DNA of 64,000 bases from Mixophyes australis. Taxonomy: Eukaryota; Chordata; Amphibia; Anura; Limnodynastidae. A model generated the notes under the pieces. That model saw only the letters and a list, made by a program, of their open reading frames with translations. It was not told where the DNA came from and made no database searches. The translations under genes were made by a program, and so were the position numbers. This document shows, piece after piece, positions 34,965 to 47,991 of this stretch. Location: NCBI GenBank assembly GCA_036250195.1, contig JAVHZZ010000003.1:296203565-296267564 (forward strand), given 5' to 3'. How positions within the stretch are numbered: position 1 is the first letter of the stretch; every line of letters begins with the position of its first letter.

Positions 34965-37900
34965 AATAGGAGTAATGCAAACACTCCCATAGCACATAGT
35001 GTATTCGGCTTTTCTTATCTCTGTTGTCACTCTGGAGAACCGGTCATAATCCAGGCACTCCACAAATCACAACAGCCACTAACTTCTAGGGCACTAATTT
35101 GCTGTGACATGCAAAGACACCCTCTGGTTCACCATGTCGTTATAAGAGCCAAATGACACATCAGCTAAATCCACCTTCACAGTATTAAATCCAATATGCA
35201 GGAGAGCTGAAATCTGCTTGTCAGTCACTGCCAAATTCATGAATCCGTCACAAGTTTTGAAAAAAAGAAAAAGGGAAAACATGTCCAGAACAAAACATGC
35301 AGAGTTCACCTTTGTATGTATGTAAAAATACATGGAATATACAGTACTTTGATAGATATCCTGTGTACACAGAACACTCTTGAAGACTGAAGGATTACTA
35401 GAGCAAATCAAAGTCAATAACTGTTCACACAATTGTTGAGGGAGTAGCTAGACTATCCTAGATCAGGTTTGAATTGCCCATAATACCTTCAATTCTGTGT
35501 TGCCATCCAATATGGCAGCTGTCCAATTCAATTCAAGGAGCTTTCATTTAACAGGAAGCAAAAGACGTGACATCTCTCTCTCTAATCTCCCCACACATAT
35601 TGAGTGGAACTTCGCAGTGTGCTTCCACCTCCCTTTTACTTGCAGAATAGTTTAATAGGGTCATACATCAAGGAAGGAGATTATAATACTCCACTTAAAC
35701 AAATAAGAGTACATGTGTAGGCAGACATGTATCTTTACCTTGCACTTCGTAATTGACACAAATCAATTCTAGCAGTTATATTACATAATGATTAAAGTAT
35801 AGTACGTAGTAGTTCACTGGCTACAATAGAGAAGTTCTACTGAAAAGATATTTGCAATTTTATTGTTAAGCTAATACATTAAGCTAACCAACTTTAAATC
35901 ACAGCATTGGGAGGACCAATCAAATGGCAATCTATCGATTGCGGCTTGTGATTGGTCCTCACAAATCACACCCACTGCCAGTTTACATTTGAGGCTGTAA
36001 GAGGAGCTCCCAGGGTTTGGCTGGAGGTAGTTGCATCTTTGGTATAAAAAAAAAAAAAAAAATCAGAAACAAAAACAATAAGACTTAGGGGACTAGTAAT
36101 TAAACTATGTTATAATGTAACAATATTTTACTGCAGTGGCAGCTGTGCGATACTCAGCTGTCACAGTGAACACGATCAGGAGTGATAAGTGTACTCCACT
36201 GAGCATGCACAGGAGGCTGGCGCAGCCATGGAATTGCAATCTCATTTTGTAAACGACCCCCCTTTCTTAATGTACACAGCAAGATAGCAGTAGATATAAT
36301 TTATTTATTTCTGCTAACTTTATAATGCATAGAATCATTTTTTCAAGCCCACTACTTCTGTTAAAGCCAACCTGAGAGGAATTTGATAGAAAGACCAATG
36401 GCATGTCATACAATCCTGCTACTGGGTCTGAGTGCCAAATGACAGGATCAGATTTCAATCTGGTCACACAGATAATTGGACAGAGCCCTGCCACTCAGCC
36501 AGATATTAATCACCATTATTGGGACTTTTAAGGAGATCGGAAGATGATTGCCCATACAGGGCAACAGCGATCAGCATTACAAGTAATTATCCGATTGATC
36601 TGTATTGGATTATTCTTTGGCATGTGTCAATTTGGGTCTGCAAAAGCTGCAATATTGGGTCAATTGTCCAACATTGCACAATGTGTGGCTAGAACGCAGT
36701 ACATAATAGCAGACTGAAATGTACTGTGTTAACCAGTAGTATTGCCACATGCTGCAATAACAGTCATGTCCTAAACTGCACTCGGTAGCCAAACATCTTT
36801 TCTGGTAAATCAATTTGGATGCCATTTCTCATTACATACAACTAGATTATGCTGAAAGCACGCCACTAGTCAAAGAGACATACAATACAAAGGGCAAAGC
36901 CAAAAGCTTACTCATGGATTATATAATAACCATGGAGCTAGACGGAACAAATTCTGGAATGTGAGATGTCCCAACATAATATACCAATTTTGTAACATTT
37001 GCAGCAATTTATTATTATTATTTTTTTTTTTTAAATCAATGCGTTTTATTGCATGTTTGCTAGATTCTCCTTAATTCTGTGTAGTTGAAGGGTCACCTTT
37101 AATAAAACAGACTGGAGAAAACTGGATCATGAGTATTGATTCAGTCTACAAGTCATTCCATCAATTCAGCAGGAATAAGTGGTATCCATTGTAAGAAAAT
37201 GGCTGCACTATGTATAGGGGGCAGGCACACTTTAAAACAAGCAGATGTGAGGTAGTTTGCTAGGTTGTCAATGAACAGATTTTGAGGCTTGATACTTTTC
37301 ATTTTAAATGTATCTGAGTAAACCACTATGTAAAAGTAAACTTATTAAAGAAACTGGAATATTCAGCTATGTTCAGATGTAGACATCTAAAAAATATTTT
37401 AATGGGAATTTGTTTTATTTGCTAATAAAAAAAAAAACTGCCAAGTTGTCAGATTGTATTAAAACCCTTTAGTATTTATATGAACATGCAGAGAAAGTGT
37501 GAATTCCACAAAACCAAAATGAAGGCCATGTGATTTCATGATTTACAGGAAATATACCTTTTGTGGGTTTTATGAATTTAACATAAATAGACCTAAAGTG
37601 TTATATTACCCAATACCCCTAGCTGCATTATATGGTTCTATACATTAAAGTGTATCCACTGGTTACACTAGTGGCACAATTTTCTGATATCTGAACGGAA
37701 TCTCTGTATGCTTTACGCATACAGCCAGGCTCCTACTAAGCATCACTTGTGTATGTCAGCACCTTTCAAACACCATCACACAAACCTATTCTTACTGACC
37801 ATTTGATGCTGGATGATGTGGTGGCGAGAGCTATGCATTGTAGATACAGAGGTTACATGCAAAGAGAGACTGTCTAGCAAACCAATGTAGTTAAACAGGA

Positions 37901-38184
37901 GCTTCCATTATAAAAAATATATTTCTCAGTGATCGTGATAATACAGATATCTTTCCTATAGATTAGTTTAGGAGGCTGGGATTAACTATTGGTGTATTCA
38001 CAATTCCTGTAAATCAGGACTGATAACTGGCTGTCCAGCCCACAAAGACGACTACAAGCACATACATAAATGCTGACTTCTTTATCTAAATACTTGAACA
38101 GCACTGATGTAAATAAATGTAAACAAAATTGTGGAAATCTACCAATTTAAAAGAAAGAGCTGAAAGAGTCACTCATAACAGTTA
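34965..38184. other. No gene confirmed
   Basis: The minus-strand stretch 35094-35227 is an open, protein-like frame ending in a stop and is discussed in the findings as a weak exon candidate. A short inverted repeat (AGGACCAATCA / TGATTGGTCCT) lies at about 35913-35963. Nothing else is supported. Confidence 0.35.
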
Positions 38185-38207
38185 TTATATATATATATAT
38201 ATATATA
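38185..38207 (+). repeat. (TA)n microsatellite
   Basis: A perfect alternating TA run of about 23 bases. Confidence 0.9.
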
Positions 38208-38412
38208 AGGGAGGTGACCATGGCACAATAGGGGTGTAGTACAGCAATACTGGGGCGGTGTCCACACCCAGGGGCATCTCTAGCGCTTTTAGAGAGCTAG
38301 GGTGCCCCGTTCTCTCCTCCAAAAACCCTTCCCTGCGCATGGCACCTGTTCACCACAGTGCACAGAATCAGCTATCTTGATAGAGATGGTGGGACAGAGC
38401 CCTAAGAACAGG

Positions 38413-38813
38413 CCTGTAGGCAGCGCCAGTGCTAGGGTCCTTGGCGCCCTAGGCACAGTGTGAAAATCGGCGCCCCCCCGCCGTGGGTACCCTGTCAAAA
38501 TTGGCGCTGTGCTTCCCTCCTCTCAGCTCCCCTCCCCATGTCTTTCTTTATCTTACCTGCATTAAGCTGCTCCTCTCTGCTCTGTCTTCTCCCCTCCCCT
38601 CACAGACACTGTCGGGCCGTGATGATGTCATCATCACGGCCTGTCAGTGTCAGTGAGCGAAGGGGAGGAGACAGAGTAGAGAGGAGCAGCTTCATGCAGG
38701 TAAGATTCATAGCCCCTTCCCTCCTCTCCTCCCTGTGGATTTTCGCACAGTTTTAAATGACCATAGTCATTTTTTTTCTATTTTGAGGCGCCCTGCAGAG
38801 CCCGGCCTGTAGG
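38413..38813. mobile_element. hAT-type foldback MITE with perfect 8 bp duplications
   Basis: The element is 38421-38805, flanked by CCTGTAGG at 38413-38420 and 38806-38813. The left end is CAGCGCCAGTGC and the right end is GAGCCCGG preceded by GGCGCCCTGC. TTGGCGCCCTAGG on the left mirrors the right arm loosely. A large palindrome is centred near 38633 (GTGATGATGTCATCATCAC), with outer arms that include CTGCTCCTCTCTGCTCTGTC. No transposase is encoded. The core resembles that of 22918-23599. Confidence 0.8.
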
Positions 38814-38952
38814 GAGGTATGCCTAAACAAAAGGTTTGCAGTTTAGCCACAACATTATACATACAAGAAATACCGCTGCTGTTGGATTGATGGAACACAG
38901 TTCAGATGCATGCAATTTTACTATATAAAAGGCATATAGTATGCACCTGAAC

Positions 38953-39201
38953 CAGTGGCGCCCCCCTCCGCTAAAAAGTGCCCTACATATCGGCACTGTA
39001 GTATACAGCAGCCGCGGCGCTGTCTAAGAAGCGCCAGCGGCCGCTTCTTTGACAGCGCTGCGGCTGCTGTATACTACAATGCGCCGAAACAGAGCTGCCG
39101 CGCATGCGCGGCAGGTCTCTAGGAATTATTTTTTTTTATTTATTTTTTCCGGGGGCGGAGGAAACCCTCCTCCCCCTCGAAAAATCCTCTGTGCACCGCT
39201 G
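38953..39201. mobile_element. GC-rich foldback element
   Basis: The ends are CAGTGGCGCCCCC and GTGCACCGCTG, weakly inverted. TGAAC directly abuts both sides (38948-38952 and 39202-39206). Inside, an 82-nt hairpin (38997-39078) has arms starting TGTAGTATACAGCAGCCGCG. A 5 bp repeat is shorter than a hAT duplication, so the superfamily is open. Confidence 0.6.
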
Positions 39202-39253
39202 TGAACTATATATGTCAAACAAATTATACTCAGCGTTCTGCAATTGGGAGAAA

Positions 39254-39371
39254 GTAAGCTTGTGAGCAGGGCCTTCTCACCTCTGTCTGTATTATCCAGT
39301 ATTGTCTATTACCATGTTTGTCCTCAATTGTAAAGAGCTACAAAATTTTGCTGGCGCTATATAAATAAATG
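39254..39371 (+). mobile_element. L2 LINE 3' tail fragment
   Basis: It matches the 3' end of the L2 at 60439 (opposite strand): GTAAGCTTGTGAGCAGGGCC through GGCGCTATATAAATAAATG. It is strongly 5' truncated and has no coding part. The ATG repeat at its end is reduced. Confidence 0.8.
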
Positions 39372-40615
39372 GGAGCAAATAGCAATAAAGCAAGAGTTCC
39401 CTACATGTATAATAGAACTACCTGCCTGGCCACTATTTGAAAGTGATATTTGGCTTATGTATATTTTGTGCTATACACTGGTTAATAAATTGGCACTATA
39501 AAAAAAAAAAAAAAAGAAAAAAGAAAACTGAAATTGTAAAATAAAGTGCTACATAATCCTTTGTTACAGGAATACCCTACCACTCAAAGGTAGACCGATA
39601 TTTCTAGTCCGTCCCCCCCCCCATGTCAAAAATCTAAGCATCCACTCTAAACAGCTTCATTTACACTTTTTCGCTGTTGTATGGATCGGGGGTTTTAGCC
39701 TACTTCCAAGCTTGCTATTTTTAAATCACTGTCAGTTTAACCTCTGGTTTTTTTTTGCTGACAACAAATTAAATATTTCTATGCACAGAAAACACTGCCA
39801 ATTTGCATCAATAGTGGAAGAAAGAAAAAAAAAAAACCAAAAAAAACCTGCTAGCAGAACCTATCCAATGCCAGAATATATTAACAATGGAGATTTAGAT
39901 GAAAATAGTTTGGGGATTTTCATGCCATGAGCAAAACAAAACTACTGCATGACAGGGGTGAGTGGTTTAAGCTTCAAAGACAGGGGGGCAAATTGTGAGC
40001 TTGGAGCAACAATCAGTCAGCAAACAAGGCGACAGGTCAGGTACCCTCAGGATTAGGAAACACAGTACAGTCATCGGAGTTGGAAATACTGCAGCTCTGG
40101 CTTGAAATACAATACACATTATGCATGTGTGCCTTGGGTTACTTCAACAATGATTTGGAAGTACAAGTCTTTCCTTATCCACTTGGAGGCAACATACAAA
40201 AAAAAAAAAAAGTACACCAATTGAATTCTGTTTTTGGATTGTAGTCACACATGGCTCATCTAAACCAAGGTATCAATTTATATATTTTTTTAATTCATCT
40301 TCTGTTTGTCCATATATCCCCAGTTTTGCAGTGAGCGAGGACAGAATAAACCCTAAACTGTCCAATCATCAGAATGCTTACATCAGTGTTTTTCAGGAGA
40401 AAAGTGTGTTGACCTGTCTACTTTGTTCGTGTAAATAGGGCTGAATTAGATGGGGTCAGGGCGACATAGGTAGACAATATTGGGGTGTCAAACACCTGTA
40501 TATAATGCAAAGTTTTTACAACAGGCTTGTAGGGAAATGTGTAAGTGGAAATATTAAACCATTTCACCCATCTGATTTACACACTGAAATCAGTGCTACA
40601 ATATAACAACTCTTT
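39372..40615. other. No gene seen
   Basis: Contains A-rich runs near 39500 and 40198. No exon is supported. Confidence 0.45.
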
Positions 40616-40781
40616 GGGGCAGAATCAATGCCCTTCATTGTTCTTTAGAATAACGCAGGAAATTAATGCACGTTAATAGACACATTACCAGTAGTACGGT
40701 AATTTCAACATTGATTTTTGCTCACAGCTTTGAGCAAACATTTGCGTTAAAATTACCATACTATTAGTAATGATCTGCCCC
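40616..40781. mobile_element. MITE, TTGCTCACAGCT core family
   Basis: The ends GGGGCAGAATCA and TGATCTGCCCC are imperfectly inverted. The core (GGTAATTTCAACATTG, TTTTTGCTCACAGCT, then AAAATTACC) is shared in order with 47995-48190 and more loosely with 20500-20724. Confidence 0.6.
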
Positions 40782-41277
40782 TTGTCTAAAAAAGTGGGGA
40801 AAGCAGTTTTCTTGCACGTTTCCAACCAACCACTGAGATTTTGGCTGCAGATTGGTTTTTCAGCTCACACCCCCCTTCGGCAGCCATTTTGAAGTGGTGA
40901 ACAGAACTGTTCTGGCGCTTACGAAATAATTCACCTTTAACTGAAAATATTATTTTAATCTGAGAAATTCAGTTCGCCACGATGACTGCACAAAGTTACC
41001 ACAGAAAAATATCTGCTCATATTTTCCCTAGCACCTCTAAAGGGAGCGAGGAAAAGTCAGAGACTTTTGTCAAATTGTTCTAAAGGGACATCGCGGCCAT
41101 CCGAATTCCCCCAATGCATGAATGTTTGTGTCTAGTAGGCATAGTCTTGCAATGGTATCAACCTTGCTGACCTCTTGTTTCCTCTACTCAGCACAGTTTC
41201 CTGCCAATATTTACAAGCAATGTGTAGGGAGAGAGCATTTAAGGGAAAGAAGGGAAGCATGCATCACACACACACAC
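40782..41277. other. No gene seen
   Basis: A GAATTCCCCC stretch near 41103 resembles the right end of 47995-48190 and may be a leftover MITE end. Confidence 0.35.
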
Positions 41278-41405
41278 CTCATCATTTATTTATATAGCGC
41301 CAACATATTCCGTAGCTCTTTACAATTGGAGAAAAACATAGTAAACGCAAAAAAACTGGGTAAAATAGACAAAGGGGAGAAGGCCCTGCTCGCAAGCTTA
41401 AACAT
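41278..41405 (-). mobile_element. L2 LINE 3' tail fragment
   Basis: A nearly identical copy of the last 130 bp of the L2 at 60439-62122, in the same orientation: TCATTTATTTATATAGCGCC, then TTACAATTGGAG and GGCCCTGCTCGCAAGCTTA. It is 5' truncated, with a (CA)n run just beyond its tail. Confidence 0.88.
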
Positions 41406-43497
41406 CTAATTAGAATATAAAAATATGCGTTTAGGGTGCCATTAATTCATACGGTATACATTAACCATTTGAAGATATTCACTTGAAATACTTGTGTGCT
41501 TCCTTTAAATTAATAATCACCAAGGCACACTGAATATTACTTATACACAGAATACAAATTAAATAATTTCAACTCAGGCATTTAAGAGCAACCAACTTCA
41601 AAACGTGCACTTCCCTAGAAAACAAACACGGTAGGCTGGTCAGATTTAAAAATGATTATTTATTTAGTATTACATGCTCCATAAATCACCAAGTCCCAGA
41701 TAGCATAAAAGGTGTAATCTCTTACAGAAAGTGAAAAATACAGCATGCCAAGTTTGAAGTTTGCTATAAAACCGAGCTGTGCTTGTATAAGAGTTATGAA
41801 CTTGCTTTGACATCATATTACTACAAATCTATGTCAATGAGACCTGCCCAAACATAAATATATACATCACTACTACACTTTTTAAATTCTATTAGTAAAG
41901 CGTTTTCATTTTTGGCAAAAATGCAGTTTAAGTTCCTTAGTTACAAAAAGTGCTAAAATGAATAAGATCCATAGCCAGCCATCATTAAAACACAGTGGGG
42001 CTTTTATTGTCAGTGTGTAAAATTGTTAAGCAACATTTCTTAAAACGCTGTATAGTGATTTTTAATTTGTTGGCACATTCAAGCAACTTTGCTCTGTGCA
42101 TGATCATTATAGAACACACTATTGGAAGACATTTCACATTGGACAAGTGTGCCCAAGTGACAGCTTTGAACATAAAAACATGAACATTTCTAAAAGTAGA
42201 AATAATTTATACCTCTGCATCACGAGCGAACCCTCACTATTCAACAGTGAAGATTGTTTTTTTAATGGACTGAATTAGATGGTTATTTTATTTCTATTCT
42301 TGCCATCTATTTTATATTTTATTTATCCTGATATATGGAATAATGTATGTATTATTTTAGAATTTTTTTAGAGTTTTTCAGAGATCCCTGGGTACAATTT
42401 AGCGCCGTTACTCTGGATTTTTTAATAATTATAACATTGTAGTCCAAGGTATTCTATTCATAGGCTGTTAAACGAAAAAAAAAAAAAAACCCTCTTAAAA
42501 ACATAAGACAAAGCCTTTTACTTTCACAACATGCTTTAAACTCTTAACTGCGAGGACAAAGCTTCCTTGCAGTATAGTTTACCATGTACTCAATGAGCAT
42601 TCAAATAGAACTCCATTATATTTTACCAAGTGTTAAGAATGTTGCAGACTGCAGTGAAATTGACACAAACACTTGACAGCAAGCATAGAAGCATGGTAAA
42701 ACCTGACATGAGGCATTCTTGGTGCATTTTAAAAAACAGTTTACAGAGCCCGATTTTAAACAGCTATGTGTACAAGACTTCAATTGTTTAACTAAACATT
42801 GCCCTGTGTTTTTTGGAGAGATCCACAATAATCAATTTTTTCAGACAGAAAAATGGACCAGAGTATCTACGCAACACTTCTAAAATTATGCCACATGACT
42901 TCGATAAACAAACATCTAGCATTTGTCTTTCAGTTTAAAATCCTCCCATCACCTTTTTCTCCTAAGGACTTACACACCTTACTGTTTTTCACTGCCTGTG
43001 TGTACAACAAATCACTGTGGCAGGCTGTACTAAGAATCTTGCTATTCATTATAATTTTACACTCATGTGACTACCAAGGGAACCATAGTCACATGATGTA
43101 GTGAGCAGAGAAGCAGTAACGCCCCTCTGGGCTCAGTCTGCTCCATGTGCTGTAAAAGTCTCTTCCATTTCAAACCTCAGCCGTCACATGGCATGCAGAG
43201 AGCTTGTGCCTCCCCCAGAGAGATTTTGAAAAGGAGGAGATTTGTAGGAGGACAGTTAAGAAAAGGATTTATGCTTAAAAAAAACAACAAAAAAAAACAC
43301 CCCAAAAGTACTAGAAGCACACATTCATTATTGTGTCTTCAGGTCACTAAGAAAAGCAAAGTTTGATGCAAAAGCAAAGCATATGCTTGCCAGAAAGTGT
43401 GTGTACAGGTTTATTCACTTATCATGCCCACGTGCTGATGGGCCCAAAAATATTATAAGTAGACGCTTTGAAGCTGCGTTAAACAGAAACTATGTCT
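41406..43497. other. No gene seen
   Basis: AT-rich sequence with an A run near 42475. Short ORFs here have no recognised domain. Confidence 0.4.
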
Positions 43498-44473
43498 TGA
43501 CCCTTCCTCCAACTACTGCACCATTTCTCTGCTCCCATTTGTTTCCAAAATCCTTAAAATGGCTTGTCTTCAGCTGACTGCCCCACATTCTCTTCTTGAC
43601 CATCTGCAGTTTGGCTTCGGACTTCTTCACTCCACCAAAACTATCCTTAAAGTGACCAATGAAAGGGCCACTTGCTTCTCACACTCCTTGAGTTCTCTGC
43701 TGCTTACAACATGGTCAGTCTTTTTGACACCAGTCTCTCCCTAGGCCTTTGTGACACTGTCCTCTCCTGGTTCACCTCCTACCGCTCAGGTTGTGTCTTC
43801 AGTTTTTCTACTTCCAAATCCCCTCCTTTTTCTCTGAGTCCTTCAAGGCTCTTCTTGGGCTTTGCTCCTCTCTCTACACCTCGTCTCCTAGTGAACCGAG
43901 ATTATCTATTTGTTCTCCTCTACCATGTTTACACAGACAGCACATAAATCTATTTATAATCCTGACCTTTTGTCTTCCGTCTTATAACCTCCTCTCACTC
44001 CCATCTCCCACTTTACAGACTACAATCCTTCAAATGCTCCCTCAAAACCCACCTCTTCATTGTCACCTACCCTACACCCACCTAGACTCATGTCTTCTCC
44101 CTTGGCCCACAACACTTCACAACCCATTTGCTCCTATTCCCCTCCCCCCTCCAAATTGTAGTCTCTCCTGGGCACAGTCCTCTACCATTTGCTACAGCCA
44201 AACAGTCTTCCCCTGTATGTTCCAGTTATGGCTTATGATGAAAGCCGTTTAACTTACAGACATGACATTTGTACCTTTATTTTTGCAATTTTTAATTGTT
44301 TGTGTACAACTCATTCTTATGTTTTTGTACCACATACACACTGCTATTATGCACAATTACATTCACATTTGATATTAGTCTTAATTGTATTTATTATACT
44401 TCTATCTGTATCCATTTTTATGACTGATCAGCGCTATGGCATTTGTGGTACCTTAAAAATAAATGTTGAGGAT
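43498..44473 (+). pseudogene. L2-type LINE reverse transcriptase, decayed
   Basis: Across shifting frames the sequence codes the ordered landmarks of an L2 reverse transcriptase: a SNYCTISLLPFVSKILK stretch near 43510, HLQFGFGLLHSTKT, LSAAYNM (the motif A region), LGLCDTVLSWFTSYRSG, then, after a deletion, LQSFKCSLKTHLF near 44020. The catalytic YADD region is missing. The 3' end (CAGCGCTATGGCATTTGTGG, 44428-44447, then AAATAAATGTTGAGGATG) is a worn L2 tail. Frameshifts and the internal deletion show that this copy is much older than the one at 60439. Confidence 0.82.
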
Positions 44474-44499
44474 GGCGATTAAGCACCAAGAATGCCATG

Positions 44500-44815
44500 G
44501 TATAGTAACCTTTATTCATACAGCACATGCATATCACTCAGCGCTTTTACAGAGAGTATTTAAATCATTCATATTTGTCCCTGTCCCAGTGGAACTTACA
44601 GTCTGTAGTCCTTACCACACAAATACACATACAAAGTTCATCAGCAGCCAATTAACCTACAAGTCAGTCTTTGGGATGTGGGACGAAACCGGAGCACCCG
44701 GAAGAAAAACAAGCAAACGCAAGAGTATGAATGAACTCCACATTGATAGTGCCTTATTGGAATTGTATCCACGGATGCTGAGCTGTAAGCCAACACTGCC
44801 AAGCACTGTGTCATG
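44500..44815 (-). mobile_element. SINE copy, inverted and worn
   Basis: On the minus strand it follows the SINE at 21385 from the head (near 44810, badly worn) through CGGGTGCTCCGGTTTCGTCC to the tail. Its tail lies about 25 bp from the tail of the L2 copy at 43498-44473, so the two are tail to tail. Confidence 0.7.
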
Positions 44816-45646
44816 GTATAACCAGAATTTAAAAAAAAAAAAAAAAAAGAAAAAGTGATTTATGAAGTTTGTTTTACATTGAGGTGCTTTACGCAAGTGT
44901 ATTATTTTAGCAGTGAGGGCCCCAAGTGTTATAAACATGGCTATGTGCCAAGGGACCTTATAGCAGCTGAAGAACTGATCAAAAGAGGGCTGTAAGAGGG
45001 CACGTGGTGTACTCCATTCAAATCAATGGGCATCAAAAATGCATGAAGTGCTTTTGACGCACTCTTGGTACATTGATCAAGTTTCCATTTATTGAATAAG
45101 GTTCTACTCAATGCATTAAAAACACATACCTGTATAGATTAAAAGTTGGACCACACAGACCTTACTGGTCGTAAAATGATTACAATTGGCAGAAATGATA
45201 GCGATCAACATACCTTAAGAAAAAAGTAAAATACATTTTTTGAAAGAGTTTGTAACATCTCATAAGGAAATCACCAACCTGTAAATTTCCTGTACACTGA
45301 CAAATACAAAACAGATTCTGCACCTGCCATTACTATATTATTTAAGGCCGGCTTTACCACATGTCTATGCACACTTCAACTCAGATCTTCCCGGTTATTA
45401 ATCCTGTATTCATTCAGTATGTCACTGCTGCATATCAATACAATTATAAAGAGCTCTTCTAAACTGTATAATAAATGGCTGAAGATGAATATTTAAAGTT
45501 TGATGGAAAATAGATATACTATGAAGACTTTCAGATATATCTCACTATACACAGCTGCAAGCACCAGAGCTCTAAAAGTATGAATAGATGTTGGACCTTT
45601 TCCAAAGTTCCAAAAAACAGAAATACATTTATGCTTGGTAACTATG

Positions 45647-45686
<40 letters not shown>

Positions 45687-47991
45687 AGGAGCACTGCTAA
45701 ACCATTTCATAAGGGGCATTGTGAGGAAAGACAGTAATTTTAAAAATAACTGAATATTTTAGTATGGTGCTCCAAATGACAGGAGGGAATAAAAAAACAA
45801 CAAAAACCCACATTGAGAAAGACCCAAAACCCATGCATTCTGGATAATGGTATGATAACATCGACTATCCTTGTATAATAAATAGTTATCATACATTTAG
45901 CCAAGTTTAAGTCAAAATGCTTTTGGGAGTCAATGTAGGAATTTCTGAAGGAATAGATACATCAGATAAAAAGCAATTTAAAGGTTGATGAATGAGAAAT
46001 TTTAGTAGCCATGTTCTATCTATAAGCCACCACACCATGTGCTATGGTTGCCCATGTAGTTTGCCATCCATATTTTAGAAACTTCCATTGCATATAGCAT
46101 GGTCAGTAATACATATATTGTGAACACCAGCATTTTTTATGGACATACTATGAATTATCTAGATTATTCAGATTCTTACTTTATAGATGCACGGAATTCA
46201 GAAATTGATTATTCTTTAAGCTTTATTTTATAAATGGGAAAAAAAAAAAAACAACTCACATCCCCCCCATGATTTCAGATATTTATGAATCAAAGAAAAA
46301 AGCAGATGTACACTCCAGTCTACATGTTCGAAAGGTGTCCTAGTGCACTGTCAGATTGTTACCAATATAATTACAAAGCAGAGACTGGCATGGGAAAAAA
46401 ATGTTGGAGGTTAAGCGTAACAAACATTTCAGTTCTTCTTTGAACTAATTTCTGTCTTGAGAAAGGTTCCAAAGGAGAAGCAAAATATTATAAACCTTTT
46501 TGAATTTTCACAAGACCACAAGTGCCAGTCCCTGCTTCGCAAGATTATACATCTGTTAAGAATTTTATTGCACATGAAACATATATTTTATGCATTGGTG
46601 CAGTAAATCGTAGCTGTATAGTTAAGCCACATAAAGTGTCAAGAGTGAATCAAGTATTGTACAGTAGATTAATATAAAAAAAGGCCATGTAACATCACCG
46701 ACTGACCTAAAAATTAAACTCTATGCAGAGCTACAATAAGCCACACAGACTAGTCGGCTTTGATATGGAATTACATGCACGTTAAAGCAGATCTTCAGAA
46801 ACCATTACACATCAGAATTCACTGTCAGCGAGTCCTGGTGGTACAACGCAAAGTAATGTCCTGGCTCTGGCTAATGAAGACTAGGCACAGTACCCCGGGG
46901 AAATGTTGCATATTGGCAGATTGACAGCAGCAAGCTTGTAAAAAGCTTCCACCTTTAAGACAAATTAAAAATGCAAATCTAGTTGCCGCTGGCCAAACGA
47001 AGCAGAGGGTTGAAGAGGAAGATCAAGCTGGATACATAGCAACAAGGAAATATAATTGTGGACTATTTAACAGTATGAAGAGACAAAAAGGTTATTAATC
47101 GTAAATAAACTTTAGAAAAAAATAATTATGCATGATGGGGGTTGTACCATTCCCTCTTCCCATGAAGCACTCATCACCTGAATGAGCAAGTCAGAAGGTT
47201 TTTTTTACACTTTAGGTAAACTGCTGTGTTATCACTTGTGATGCTCACCCATTATATTTGCAAAGAACTAGGATTAGACAATATCCACTCTTCACTAGAT
47301 GCTAATCATTATGACCAGAGTCTTATGTCAGGTTGTGCCTACAGCAAATGCCGATTTGACCCCTTTATTAAAACAAACCTGAATGCAAGCATAGACTGAA
47401 TGATTCAAATGCACCATAAATCACACTTGCAAATTAGGTCCAACAAAGCCTGATAACGCAAATCACAACAAGACCCCTCCTTTATAAGAAGGAGAGTCAA
47501 ATCAGGAGGGTGGCACACTCATGGGGGTATGAAAGAACTCAAAATTCATGAGTCTCCTGCACATTGTGAAGGAGTAGGCATGTATGCCATAAATTATGGG
47601 AGGGTCTTTTCTTCTCTGGAAATGGTTAATTAGTAGCTATACAGGAAGCACTAAACTGAACTGCACAATATAGCCTAGATTTCACACAAACTCTTGCCAT
47701 ATGAATTTTGCTTTCCATCCATCTGCTTTTCCATTCCCAATGGAATGATTTATATTAAAAGAAAAAAAAAAAAAAAAAGTTATAATAAAGTAGAAACATG
47801 CAAGTTACAGTAGGTTAGCAGTTGAAATACTCCAGTTCAACAAGTAAAATATGATAACTGAAAAATATATCGGGCTAATCACCCAATAAACGACTGTTTG
47901 GCCACATATTGCATTAGTGTGCACATTGCAACAATAGAATTTATCATTCCAAACCTTCTCATATAGTTTAATTTGATTTTTTAAAAGACAC
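44816..47991. other. No gene seen
   Basis: Contains an A run near 44829 and the (CA)n at 45648-45684. No exon or bounded element is supported. Confidence 0.4.
45648..45684 (+). repeat. (CA)18 microsatellite
   Basis: A perfect dinucleotide run. Confidence 0.95.

Noticed and set aside
43791..44252. 153-codon plus-strand ORF as a separate gene
   Set aside because: The correct frame in this stretch is the decayed L2 reverse transcriptase; this ORF is the shifted frame over its pyrimidine-rich strand.
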